Assembly (NCBI RefSeq): GCF_025698545.1
Contig: NC_068570.1
Span: 57,245,924 to 57,309,923, forward strand
Origin: Gossypium raimondii
Lineage: Eukaryota; Streptophyta; Magnoliopsida; Malvales; Malvaceae
Direction of reading: 5' to 3'
Length of the DNA stretch: 64,000 nucleotides
Part shown: positions 50,655 through 61,802 of the stretch, piece by piece
How the letters are laid out: the number at the start of each line of letters is the position of its first letter
Position numbering within the stretch: the stretch's first letter is position 1
Translations under genes and position numbers: made by a program
The notes under the pieces: generated by a model
Database searches by the model: none
Told to the model about the DNA's origin: nothing
What the model saw: the letters and a program-made list of their open reading frames with translations, nothing else

Positions 50655-50914
50655 TGTTGGGAATAAACTCGTGTAAGCAACGAACAAGAACGAATAAGAG
50701 AAAAAGAAAATTTGAATAAAGAGGACACGCAAATATTTACGTGGAAAAACTCTTCAAAAGATGATAAAAAATCACGGGAAAAAATAATTTCACTAAATTG
50801 GCAAAAACGAAAAGTACAAAGATTGAGATAAAAAATAAACCCAAAAATCTGAAAATAAGAACTCTCAAAACTTAAACACAAAAATTCTCTGAAAGCTTAT
50901 AAAAACTAATACTT

Positions 50915-50919
50915 AAATG
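50915..50919. repeat. Target duplication, left copy (AAATG)
   Basis: AAATG directly before the left LTR, identical to 53295-53299 after the right LTR. Removing the element and one copy restores continuous family B LTR sequence. Confidence 0.9.
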
Positions 50920-51350
50920 TGTTAAGTATGACTCCTATTTTCAGTCAATTTTGAAAAATAATCTTTTAGTTAAACTCTGTTTATTTATTTCAATCAAACA
51001 CTGATTAGTTTAGATTATTTTTATTATTATTTGACATATGAATTTAGCCTATAAATAGACTCTTTTACAACCTTAGTAAAAAAACACCTCATTTAGAGAT
51101 TAGAACTCATAACACATTTAGAGAATTTTGTGGTTACGTTTTGAGAGTTCTTTGTTTTTGGGGTTTGGGATTTAGTTTTATCTCCATCTTTTGTACTCTT
51201 CGTTCTTTTGCCATTATAGTAAAATTATCTTTGCCCGTGGTTTTTTATCCTCTTTGGAGGGGTTTTTCCACGTTAAATTTGTGTGTTCAATTTTTCAATT
51301 TATTCCGCTTTTTTGTTACTTGTTGCTTAATCGGGTCGATCGCATGAACA
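50920..51350 (+). repeat. Left LTR of the copia deletion derivative
   Basis: Starts TGTTAAGTATGACTCC and ends ATGAACA. A TATA-like box (cctataaatagac) lies near 51049-51061. Against the right LTR I count about 20-25 differences over 430 bases by eye, so the insertion is old but far younger than the host LTR. Confidence 0.92.
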
Positions 51351-51352
51351 AA

Positions 51353-51364
51353 TGGTATCAGAGC
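51353..51364 (+). other. Primer-binding site for initiator Met tRNA
   Basis: TGGTATCAGAGC starts two bases after the left LTR. It is the standard plant copia primer site, complementary to the 3' end of the initiator methionine tRNA. Confidence 0.9.
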
Positions 51365-51397
51365 TAGTTCAATTTTTATAGATCAGCCCATTCAGAT

Positions 51398-52810
51398 ATG
51401 GTAACAATAAGGTTTGAAATTGAGAAGTTCGATGGTGAGACAAATTTCAATCTGTGGCAAGTTCGGATGATGGCAATTCTAGTTCAATCCGGTTTGAAAA
51501 AGGTTGTTATCGGGAAAAAGTCAGAGAATCTAAATAAAACAGAATGGGAAGAGCTTGATGAAAAGGCCTTGTCTGTAATCCAGTTATGCCTCGCGAATAC
51601 AGTATTGCAGGAGGTATTGATGGAGAAGACCTCATTCGCCTTGTGGAAAAGGTTAGAAACTCTTTATGCGACTAAGTCTCTTGCTAACCGTTTAGTGTTG
51701 AAACAACGTCTATTTACGTTTCGCATGAACGAATGTGAGCTTCTTAGAGATCACATCAGTCAATTCATTACTCTTTTAAATGATTTAAAGAACGTTGAGG
51801 CTCATATTGATGATGAAGATCAAGCTATGCTATTATTATGCTTTTTACCCCATTAGTCTTTCAGGGAGATCCTAATTTATGGCAGAGATTAACTCTCGTT
51901 CGAATATGTGAAGGGTCATTTATTGAGTAGAGACAAACTCGACAATGAGCTTCATTTGGATAGCAAGGCAGATAGGCAAGCTTCCGTTTCGATGGCATCA
52001 AAGAAACAAGACAAAAGGTGTCGCTATTGTAAAAAGTTAGGTCACGTCAAAGCAGATTGTTATAAACTGCGAAATAAAAGAGCTGCTGAGAGTAACGAGG
52101 AATATGTAGCTGGTGCTAATTTGATCGATGAAAGTGGTGATGATTTCTTGTTAGTGTCAACGAGTGATAACTCCAAGCTCACGTTCGAGTGGATCCTAGA
52201 TTCGGGATGTTCTTTCCACATGTGTCCCGATAGAGAATGGTTCTCCACATACAGTTCGGTTGAAGGTGGAGTTGTGCGCATGGGAAACGATTCATCTAGT
52301 AAGGTAATTGGTATTGGTATTGTTAAAATTATGACACAGGATGGGACGATTAGGACACTCTCAGATGTTAGGTATGTTCCTAATTTACGAAAGAATCTCA
52401 TCTTCTTTAGTATTTTAGACTTGAAAGGATGCAGAATCAACATCGAGTCGAGAAGCATTAAATTATCTCGTGGAGCTCTCGTTTTGTTCAAAGGTTAAAG
52501 AACTGGCAGTCTTTATATTCCGGAAGGTTCTACAGTGACCAGTGAAATCAGACGTCCCTCGTCCGTTACAGAGTCGAAGTCAACTCGTTTGGAGCGGAGG
52601 CAACTTGGTCATAGGAGGGAAAAATGTATGACCGTTTTGTTGAAGAGATGTTCTCTTTTGGATGCAGGTTTTGAAAAGTTAGGGCATTGTGTTCGTGAAA
52701 ATCAGACCCGAGTTAGTTTTGATTTGGCAGTGTACAAATCGAAGACTAGAAGTCTTCCAGTTTCTAAGCACATATTCGACTTAGTTAATTCCCTGCATAG
52801 TTCAAGATAG
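51398..52810 (+). pseudogene. Broken copia gag to pre-integrase polyprotein
   Basis: One reading frame runs from the ATG at 51398 to the TAG at 52808 with three internal stops: TAG 51854-51856, TAA near 51890 and TAA 52496-52498. No frameshift is needed. In order it has a gag domain (IEKFDGETNFNLWQVRM near the start), a zinc knuckle C-x2-C-x4-H-x4-C (CRYCKKLGHVKADC, about 52018), the aspartic protease site region (WILDSGCSFHMCPD, about 52190) and gag-pre-integrase text (LGHRREKCMTVLLKR, about 52600), in which the usual zinc-binding residues are partly lost. It then jumps to tail text. It encodes no working product. Confidence 0.88.
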
Positions 52811-52868
52811 GCTAGTGGCGGGCTTTGGGAAAGATGGAATTGTGGAAATATGAGTCAAGGTAGAGATT

Positions 52869-53294
52869 TGTTAAGTATGACTCCTATTTTCAGTCAAATT
52901 TGGAAAATAATCTTTTAGTTAAACTCTATTTATTTATTTCAGTCTAACACTGATTAGTTTAGATTATTTTATTATTATTTGACATATGAATTTAGCCTAT
53001 AAATAGGCTCTTTTACAACCTTAGTAAAAAAACACCCCATTTAGAGATTAGAACTCATAACACATTTAGAGAATTTTGTGTTTACGTTTTGAGAGTTCTT
53101 TATTTTTGGGGTTGGGGTTTAGTTTTATCTCCATCTTTTGTACTCTTCGTTCTTTTGCCATTATAGTAACATTATCTTTGCTCGTGATTTTTATCCTCTT
53201 TGGAGGGGTTTTTCCACGTTAAATTTGTGTGTTCAATTTCTCAATTTATTTGGCTTTTTTGTTACTTGTTGATTAATCGGGTCGATCCCTAACA
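52869..53294 (+). repeat. Right LTR of the copia deletion derivative
   Basis: Starts TGTTAAGTATGACTCC and ends CCTAACA. It matches the left LTR in order over its full length; differences include a short gap near its end. A purine-rich tract ('gtcaaggtagaga') lies directly before it. Confidence 0.92.
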
Positions 53295-53299
53295 AAATG
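53295..53299. repeat. Target duplication, right copy (AAATG)
   Basis: AAATG directly after the right LTR, followed by the resumption of the host LTR at TGTTATGGG. Confidence 0.9.
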
Positions 53300-53570
53300 T
53301 GTTATGGGTTAATCTTTCTAGGGTTATAGAAGACCTATTTATAGTCTAAATTCGTAGGTCAAATAATATTAAAATAATCTACATGAATCAGAGTTTGAGT
53401 AGGAAACTAAAACAATATTTAACTGAAAGAAGTAAAGCCGAGAAAATTGAGGAACACGTCGCCACGTTGCGACATGGCTTTCTTCTCGTCGTGACAAAGT
53501 ATGGTCACGTTGCCGGGACGAAGCTTATTTTCTCATGGGACAAAGAGCTCATTCTCGTTGCGACATCACA

Positions 53571-55870
53571 TGCTGTTTATGCTTAAATACGAGGCATACT
53601 CCACACAAATGACTAACTAATGATTTTAAAAAAAAAAAACAACAAAATTTAAATTGCATCAAATTAACATATAAAAAAACTATATTTAAAAATTAAGGGA
53701 CCAAACTATAAAAATTTAAAGGTAAAAGAACTTTATACAAAGGCACTTTAAAATATCATATTAGGATAATGGTTTCCCAAGGTAGATGTAAATGGATTAT
53801 TGGTTCAATGGAATTAAATAATATACTTTAAAATAATGATTGAAGGTGCATGCGAAGAATGTGCCATGCCATCAACAATAATTCAACATATCTTTGTTAG
53901 ATTGATTTGAAAAAAATATCTTTGAAGATTTGTCTTAAATTTGACACAATTTGGGTAAAAGTATTAAATTTGAAAAATAGATTTTAGTAATAAAATTAGG
54001 CTGGTTTAAAATATGAGCTAAACTCGGATTGAAACATTCAAGGCTCGAGCTCAACTCATTTTTCTGTGTATAATATCGTATATTATGTTATTTTTATATA
54101 TAATATAATTTATAACATATAAAAACTAAATTTATAGTAATGACAATACTATATATACTGTAAATATTTAAAAAAAAACTAAGATGTTTATATATAAAAT
54201 TTTAATAAATGAAAAAATATTAAATTAAAATAATATAAATATTTTTAAAAATTAAAAAATAATATAGGAAGGCCTAAAATGGGATTTGATTAACTATTTA
54301 CAAATATGAGTTGATTTGAATAAAATTTTAAACTCGTATTTTGAGTGAACTTAGATAAATATAAAGTGTGCTAATGTTACACCCAAGATCGATTTAACCT
54401 ATGAATACCTCCACCATATATACATATATATATATATATCCTATAATCTTTAACTATATATGATTTTACTAATAAATGATTGGGAGATGCGAAATTAAAT
54501 TTTATTTTTCAAATATTTGAATCAACTTTGAATTTTAAAATTATCATTATTGAGAGAACTTTACCTACATTCCGTCTTGATTCAAACAAAATTAATCTTA
54601 AAACTATAAAACACGTGATGACATACGTGATTATTACATGTGATGAGAGATCAGTAGATGTTTGGTCTTAATTTTATGACATGTAGCTTTTGCTTTTGCT
54701 TTTTGGGGGAAACATGAGGTCACTAAAGAAAGACTAGAAATAAAAAAGGAAGGAAGAAAAGAAAGGAATAACAAAAAGGTCTAATTCCGTTCTTAGTCCC
54801 TATATTCTTTACATGTTTGAAATTTAATCTATTTATTTTTAAATAAAAGGTCAAATTTTATAACTAACTCCTCAAGACATCGATTATTACAACATCATGA
54901 GTCATATTAGCAAGAAAGAAAAATAAATTCACTAGAAAAAATACTACTAGTAAAAGAATCCGAGCACAAAAAATAGTAACAAAAAATACGTTGTATAAAG
55001 TAGATAGTCTCGTACTAAAACTTTAATCCTTCTACTTTTAATTTCAAAAACTAATCTCCTCTCTTTTTTATTTTAATGGTTGAAGTCCAATCGATAACTT
55101 CATGAAAAAACTTTAGGTAAATTAGATTACACAGCATTTAAAAAGAAAATTACTCACGGGATCAACCTGTTTGAAGCCACGTAGAAGTCATGTAAGTAAA
55201 AAAACAAAAAAAGGGTGATGTTCACTCCGTTTTTCTGAGTAGTGCTAAAAAATCTTACAACTCTAAAATCTAATTAGAAACCTTACAACCCTAAATTCGA
55301 CATTTTTATTTGCTTATTTGACATTCCACATGTGTAATATTGGAGTAAATTTCTTTATTTTAAAAATAGTACATAATCCAATTTATTAGAAGTCCTTCGG
55401 CTATATTGGCATTTCAAATTCAAGTATTAAATCAAAATAGTGCAGTGGCTAAATTTAGTGGCGAAGTCGGGGGGCTGGCAGGGTCCCCGATCTCATAAAA
55501 TGGAAATTTTTTCATTTAGGCCCATTTTAAATTATAAAAGACAAAAATATCCTCATAATAATATAATTTATTTATACATATAAGGGTTCTTTCGTAAATT
55601 TATTAACTGATTTCATGATCGATTGACCCATAACACTAATTCAATTAGGGTTTCAACATTAATATACATTATTTACTGATAACTTTTTTCTTTTAAAGAA
55701 AAATTATAAAAATGTAATTACCAAACATTAATATTTCTTTCTTTCTTTCTTTTTTCTTTCAAACATATCTCACTATAGACTAAATATATATATGTCAGTA
55801 GAAAGTAGTCTAAGGGGTAAATTAATAATTTTATTTGAGGAGTATACTTTGCATTTCAACATAAATAGTG
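53571..55870. other. AT-rich intergenic DNA with element fragments
   Basis: 53995-54415 is a decayed GGCC-type element ('ctggtttaaaatatgagcta' to 'cctatgaatacctcc'). 54417-54440 is a short (TA)n tract. 55453-55560 is a partial 'GGGGGCC' element ('gtggcgaagtcggggggctg'). No gene is seen. Confidence 0.55.
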
Positions 55871-56379
55871 TGTGACATCGCAATGAGGAAGAAGCGTCCT
55901 CTCGACGATGCGACCACCGACGTCACGATCAGAAGATTCGCCACGTCCCAATGACACGATGAAGGATGTCCCGATGTGGCGACGTATTCCCAAAGCTTCT
56001 CGATTTTTTCTTACGGTTAAACTCTGATTTCTCTCCCTACTTAAACTCTAATTATTCTAGGGTTGTTATAGTCAAATTTGTACACGAAATTTAGCTTATA
56101 AATAGACACTTTTCTACCCTAGAAAGATTTAACCCATAACACGTTTAGGTATTAGCTTTTACAAGCTTTCAAAGAATTTTGTGTTTAAAATTTGAAGGTT
56201 CTTATTTACAGGTTTAGTTTTTATCTCTATTTTTGTACTCTTCGCTTTTGCCAATTTAGTGAAATAATATTTACTCGTGGTTTTTTATTCTCTTCGTAAG
56301 GGTTTTTCTACAAAATTTGATCTTTTCAATTTTTTCGTTACTTTTATTTTTTATTGCTTACACGGGTTTATCCCCGACA
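55871..56379 (+). mobile_element. Solo LTR, family B, second copy
   Basis: Starts TGTGACATCGCAATGAGG and ends TTTATCCCCGACA. It has a TATA-like box ('cttataaatagac' near 56095) and the same phrase order as the reversed copy split at 50655-53570. No internal region lies on either side. Flanks (tagtg, ttatc) do not match, so ends may be slightly off or the copy rearranged. Confidence 0.75.
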
Positions 56380-57085
56380 TTATCAAAAACAAGAAAACAG
56401 TTATATTTAAAAAGTGTTAAAAATGCTTTTTGAAAGCAGCTAAAAGCTTTTTTTTTTTTTTGGCTTAAATTTTGGATGATAAAAGCTCTTTATTGACTTA
56501 TTTGTTTTTGTCGTTAAAAAGTAATTTTGAAAAGTAAAAAGAAAAAGAGAAAAAAGAAGAAGAAGTTAAATACTCTCTTAATATGACACAACTTTTGACC
56601 TAAAAAATAAGGCTTAAAATGTTTCCATATTTGGTCAAAGACGAGTCATCGCTAACTAATTCTAAGTTAGCATGATTAGTCAGGGTTAATCACCTTTAAA
56701 ATTAATTTAAAAAGGAGTTATGGAAAATCTTAAAAGAATAGACTCGATTTACGTTTGAGAGTATAATGATGTGTAAAGAAAGATTACAACTTTTATAACC
56801 TTCGTTCTAAGACTGTATCACCATAACTTTCCATATTTTTATAAAAAAATTTTAGTTTCTAATTAGTATAGAGTCGAAAATTTTTGGAGGATCGAATTAA
56901 ATTGTATATTTTTATGATAATAAAATATAATTTCACTATTTTAATAGTCTCTATCTTCATAATTTTTAAATGATCAAATCAAATTTTTATCATTTTTACG
57001 AGGCTAAAATATAATTTTATCATTATTAATTTAAAATTTTATAAACTATAAAGAATCTAAATAAAAAAATTTTCCGGGTGCGGGG
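56380..57085. other. Unassigned AT-rich DNA
   Basis: No gene or clear element. 56860-57060 has text of the 'GGGGGCC' family interior style ('ggatcgaattaaattg', 'tataatttcactatttt'). Confidence 0.4.
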
Positions 57086-57482
57086 ATAGAGGTGTTCATG
57101 GGCCGGCCCGATGGCCCGCCCGAAATTGGGAGGGTTCGGGTAAAAATATAGTCCCGAAATATGGGTTTGGGCAAAAAAAATAAGGTCCGTTTAGAAAATG
57201 GGCCGGGCCTAGGGCACCACTTTTTAAGCCCGGGCCCGAATATAATAAATATATATTTTTTATTTTAAAATATTTTTAAAATACTTTTTTTAATTTTTAA
57301 AATAAATTTATGGTGTTTATTAAAAAAATGGGCCAAACTCGGGCTTAGAAATTTTTTTTCGGGCCGAGTTTGGACAAAATTTTAAGCCCATATTTTGGAC
57401 CGGACTGGGCTTGAGCCTAGGACGTGGGCCGAACTTTTTTTAGGCCTTACCCAAACCCGGTCCGGCCCATTAACACCTCTAT
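57086..57482. mobile_element. GGCC-type MITE with 21-base inverted ends
   Basis: Left ATAGAGGTGTTCATGGGCC and right, in reverse, ATAGAGGTGTTAATGGGCC differ at one base. Pairing goes on with 'cgggtaaaaata' style text and 'gggccgggcc'. The arms are strongly GC-rich while the centre (57240-57330) is nearly pure AT. It has no frame of its own. Confidence 0.8.
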
Positions 57483-59145
57483 GCAGGGCTCTGCGGCTGC
57501 TTCTAATTAACCTAAATTATTCTAGATTTGATGGCTCCATTATTCTACCGATTATGAGGAAGATTACCTCAACCTAAAGTGATGTCAAAATAGTTATAAA
57601 TTTAAATAAATATCAAATTATCAACAATTAATTAATTTTCGACGATAAAATCAATCAAAAATAGTAACAAAGATAATTACAAAATCAAAAATAAATAAAA
57701 TAATCATACAATAAAAATCATATAAAAATAATCTTATGGCAAAATTAAAATAAATAAATAAACAATTGAAAGTGAATTCAAAACCAATTAATTTATAAAA
57801 TATAATAATTATTTTAAAAAATAAATTTTGAGAATTTTTATTGTAAAAAAAAAACAAAATCAAATCAAATCAAATCAAATTAAACTAAATTATACTAAAC
57901 TAAAAAAGCTTAATTTTTAGATTTCAAAACAACCTGAAACTAAACTTGATTATGGACCGGATTATTTGTTTAGGCCCGAAGGCCCGTTTGAAAAGTAGGA
58001 GGGTTTGGGCAAAAATAAAAGCTCGGTAAAGGGACTTGAATAAAAAAAATAAGACTCATTTTCTAAATGGGCCAAGCCTCGGGTAGGATTTTTTGCCCAA
58101 GCCCGGCCCGACTCGAATCAATTGTTTTGTTGTTGTTTCGCTGTTATTTCGCTATTATATTACTATTGTTTTGTTGTTATTGTTTGGATATTGTATAATT
58201 CTTATTTTATTGTTAATTTTGCTATTATTTTAGAGACATTTGCTTGTTAAGTTGCAACTATCTTGGTGTTATTTAAGTATAAAGACATTTTTTAATGTAT
58301 TTTCAGTTTATGGGAAACATTTATTTTAATGTTTTTATTGTATTTGATGTATTATATTTTTTAAACTTATTTTTATATAAAAAATAATCTAAAAAAATTA
58401 ATACAAATGGACCGAGCTTGAGTTTAGTATTTTTAATATAGACCAGATTTGGATAAAATTTTAGACCCATTTTTAAGTCGAACCTGAGACTAGAAAACAG
58501 ACCTAAAATTTTACAGTAATCTGACCCGACCCATTATCAAAACCTATGTGAAACCAAAACCGATGTTAAATGTAAAATAAAGTTTTGTTTTTTAAGTCGA
58601 AGATAAGTAGTTTCATAAGTGGGATCGATACAAAAAAAAAAAAGGAGATTATGGAGATTACGGAGATTATGTAAAATAAAAATAAATAGCAAAATAGAGA
58701 TATTAATTACTTTTAATAGGATAAAAAATGAGTTAATATGATTTTTTAAAGCTACTCCATACTAGGATGAGGATCGAACCCTCAGCCACTGCTTAAGGAA
58801 GGTAAGAGATACTCTTGCCGGTGGACTTAGTTGCCCAGTTTAAGTACCAAAGTGGACATAATTGTCAAGTTTATGTCAAGTTTAGGGACTAAAAGTTACA
58901 TTAATCCTAAAGAAAAAGTAAAAGAGGGGAGGTGACATGGAAAAAAGGTATTGGACGCGGGTGTCAAGCTGATATCCACCGTTGATGAGAAAATCAGAGA
59001 ATCAATCGTAGGGTCCAAAACAATCCCTAGACAAAGATTGAAAGCGAGCAAGCCTTAAAATGTTGAACTTCAAACATTTGACATTAGCTCAGAGACGGAT
59101 CATTATTTACTTCAAAAAAAAAAAAAAAGAAAAAGAAAAGAAAAG
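57483..59145. other. Upstream of QCR10, with GGCC-type fragments
   Basis: 57945-58560 is a diverged GGCC-type element ('ggcccgaaggcccgtttg' to 'atctgacccgacccattatc'). An AAATC pentamer run lies at 57856-57880. Other text is AT-rich and no gene is supported. Confidence 0.5.
58755..58845 (-). mobile_element. tRNA-like SINE relic
   Basis: On the minus strand 'tgggcaactaagtccaccgg' resembles an A box (tRNA D-arm) and 'gagggttcgatcctcatcc' a near-perfect B box with a T-stem. Spacing is longer than in a true tRNA and no acceptor stem closes, so this is a tRNA-derived repeat, not a tRNA gene. Confidence 0.55.
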
Positions 59146-59155
59146 TTAGGGTTTT
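59146..59155 (-). promoter_or_regulatory. Telo-box near the QCR10 start
   Basis: TTAGGGTTTT, i.e. AAAACCCTAA on the minus strand, 33 bases before the ATG and likely within or next to the leader. Telo-boxes often occur with nuclear genes for mitochondrial and ribosomal proteins. Confidence 0.55.
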
Positions 59156-59187
59156 AATTTGAAATCGGATTCGGTAGAGATTAAGCA

Positions 59188-60503
59188 ATGGCTGGAGAAA
59201 GGGCCTTGTTCAAGTTCCTTAAGCCTGGGCAACGTCTACAGCCCGCCGACGTTCAAGCTGCCGCCATGTGGGGCGTCGCTGCCACTACCGGCGCTCTTTG
59301 GCTCATTCAGGTTTCTTTTTTTTTTCAATCATTTTTTCTTTATTGCTATTAGATCCATAGAAAAATCGATGTCATTGTTTATCATCGGATTTCCCCTTCT
59401 ATATGTATTAAATTATTTTTTGGATCTGTATCCGTGTTTAGCTTACCTTGAAATTTAGACCTTGGAATAAATCTTTGCTTTAAAAAAAAAAGATCCATTT
59501 TTCGCCCATGTTAATGTAAAATGAGAAACTGGACCTTAGAAGATTCAAAACTCCAGCTTTAAAGAGCCTCGGTTCAATATGTTCCAAATATGGCCTTTTT
59601 TTTAATGGATTGATAATATTTGTTCAATCATCTTATATTTTTGGAATAATAGAAACATTTTCCCCCTTAATCAATAACATATAAGTTTAATTTTAGGCTT
59701 TTAAATCTAGGTATGGTTTAGTTTAATGGGTTTGTGATTGAACATAGATTGCTTTAAAGCACTCTTGTTTAATGTCATTATATACTTCTGCCCGTTCTCG
59801 CTTTTGATACTTTTAACTAATGCTCTGTCTTTTTCTCCTCATGGAAGTCTCTTGTGCCTACTTTTTGATGTAACACCACTGTCTCTCCAAAAGCATCATC
59901 TATGATATCATGGTTCCGATTAGATGTTAATCTGTTTGTTTAGGTTTTTTGTATGCATAGTGTCATGATCCTAGGGAGAGGTCATAAATCTCACAATGGT
60001 TGTATACTAGAATTGGTCTTGGGATTTAAGTGTTTACACCAGTTTAACTTGTGAGTCACCTTTTGTGGATAAAATTGAGGCCCGCTGAGTTGAAGTGGAC
60101 AATACTTTGTAGGTTTCTGTGGACCACAACACACAGCTTCCCCTCTAAAACACTTGTAAACATCTGATCTATAAATACTTAAAAGGGTTATATATGACTG
60201 GTTTACATTCGTGAATGCATGTTCTATAAAGGTTGTAGTTTGAGCTTGATTTAAACAATCGGTCAATTAAATGAAACTCATTGAGATGTTATATTTGGTT
60301 GATTAATTAAGTGGTTGGCTGTTTTATGAGGGTGAGAACTTGGTGTGCAGAGTTGTGCCTGTCTTTGAAGCTGTGATTAGAGATTGCAGTTGTTTTACAA
60401 GTTTGTGAATCATTAGCTAATGTTTGAAAACTTTTCATTCCAATTTCGGCAGCCTTTTGATTGGTTGAAGAAGACCTTTCTGGAGAAACCAGAGTCGGAG
60501 TAG
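59188..60503 (+). CDS. QCR10: Cytochrome bc1 complex subunit 10 (6.7 kDa)
   Basis: Small membrane subunit of mitochondrial complex III, in the inner membrane. Two exons, 59188-59310 and 60453-60503, give 57 residues, the size expected for the plant protein. The N-terminus is MAGERALFKFLKPGQRLQ, then DVQAAAMWGVAATTGALWLI, a single transmembrane helix (about residues 23-40), then PFDWLKKTFLEKP, the family signature. The only intron falls between helix and tail (Q|PFDW). Because each exon is short, simple frame scanning reports only antisense or wrong frames here. From memory the Arabidopsis homologue is At2g40765, next to the WRKY54 locus, which fits the local order. Confidence 0.93.
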
Positions 60504-61802
60504 AAGCAAATGGGACATCTTGCAACTCATTGCGGTTTTGTCTATCAGGTTTGCTGATGAACAAATCATGGAAAGAATAAAAATAATAATGTAGTAAGTG
60601 TAATTTTTTGTGGATTATTGTTACGAGAACAAGTCTCTTTGCTTTTGGCATCAATTACTGGGAAGTTTTGAACCTTTCACCTTCAGTCTGAACTGTTGTC
60701 TCATTTCTACTTGAGTTTATGAATTCATGCATTCATAAAGAGGTTTAGTTGAGATTCTGATTGGAATGTAAATCAAAAGGGAAATGAATGGTATAAATAA
60801 TTGAATTAAACATTATTGAAATTCAGATGCTTATTTTAGCAACTCATGATGTTTGAATGGAGTTAATGTTTTTCTAGGTAGTAAGTTAGAGTTCATGTTT
60901 TCAATCTAGTAATGAGAAAACTACAAAATATAATTTTTTGCATTGAAAGAGCAAGTTGTGGGATGAATGTTGCGGAAAGCTTTGGTTTTGGGGGGAGTTA
61001 ATATACTATTTGGCAGTTAAGTTTGGCTTCAATTTTCAATTTGGTACTTGAATTTTTTTTGCCAATTTGGTACATGAGTTTGGCCACAATGTTCATTTTG
61101 GTACCTGAGTTGAGTTTGGCTTCAATCTTCAATTTGGCACCTAAATTCTTTTTGTCCCAATTTGGTACATGAGTTTGGCTAAAATGTTCATTTTGGTACC
61201 TAAGTTTTTTTGTTTTGATACTTGAGTTTTTCTCTGTCTCAGTTAAGTGTTTGAATTTGACTTCAATGTTCAATTTGGTATTTGAGCTTTTCTTTTTTAT
61301 CCCAATCAAGTACTTACGGTTTTTTACTAGAGCATATTTGTCATAATATTCATTAGGTACTAAATTGAATATTGAAGCTAAACTCAAATACCAAATAGTA
61401 TCTTAACCTTTTTTTAATAGGTGAACTTACTTGCCAGTAGCCAGTATGCTAGTGCCACATTTTGGCTATCGATGGTCATAGTTTGAAAACTTATTCAAAA
61501 GTTCCAATGTGGGTTGTTGTTCATGAAACGAGTAGGGTTGGACTCATTAATCCTATCAACACTATATGGTTGCTCAAGTTTGGTGTGACTGAATCAGCTA
61601 ATTAATAGTTTTGATAGCCTGGTCCCAAAACGTGCATTCGATCCTACCAATAAACTAAACCATGTTGAGCTACTTCCAAATGAAAATGAGAGAAGTACCA
61701 AGCAGAGTGATCTTGAACCGTTGATGCAAGAACGACGAATGGAAAATTCAGGGGTTAAATCATGAATGAAACGTTATTATTTTTTAGTACACGAGAAAAA
61801 CA
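60504..61802. other. QCR10 3' region and intergenic DNA
   Basis: 60504-60990 is the 3' region of QCR10. A MITE fills 60998-61412. 61420-61800 shows no gene. Confidence 0.55.
60998..61412. mobile_element. MITE with internal tandem repeats
   Basis: Left 'gttaatatactatttggcag' and right, in reverse, 'ggttaagatactatttggta' pair, and 'ttggcttcaattttcaattt' has its inverse at the right. Inside, the phrase 'tttggtac(a/c)tgagtttggc' with 'caat(g/t)ttca(a/t)tttggtacc' repeats about four times in 60-70-base steps. No target duplication was resolved. Confidence 0.65.

Larger units (their letters stand above)
50920..53294 (+). mobile_element. Ty1/copia retrotransposon, internal deletion derivative
   Basis: A 2375-base element with paired LTRs, AAATG target duplication, tRNA primer site and a gag-protease-pre-integrase remnant. 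Integrase core, reverse transcriptase and nearly all of RNase H are absent. The last coding text (LPVSKHIFDLVNSLHSSR) resembles the usual extreme C-terminus of copia polyproteins, so the missing part was lost as one internal deletion that kept the frame. It could only have moved with enzymes supplied by another element. Confidence 0.9.
50655..53570 (-). mobile_element. Solo LTR, family B, split by a copia insertion
   Basis: Minus-strand LTR whose two parts, 50655-50919 and 53300-53570, join to about 536 bases once the inserted element and one target copy are removed. It matches, in reverse, the plus-strand solo LTR at 55871-56379: 'tgttatgggttaatctttct', 'actataaatag', 'gtggcgacgt' and 'gtaagcaacg' are shared in order. 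Ends are TG and CA. No internal region remains. Flanking five-base target copies were not found (gtaat and tgctg). Confidence 0.82.

Noticed and set aside
58755-58845. Possible functional tRNA gene
   Set aside because: Only A-box and B-box-like segments are seen; the acceptor stem does not pair and the spacing is too long. Reported as a SINE relic instead.
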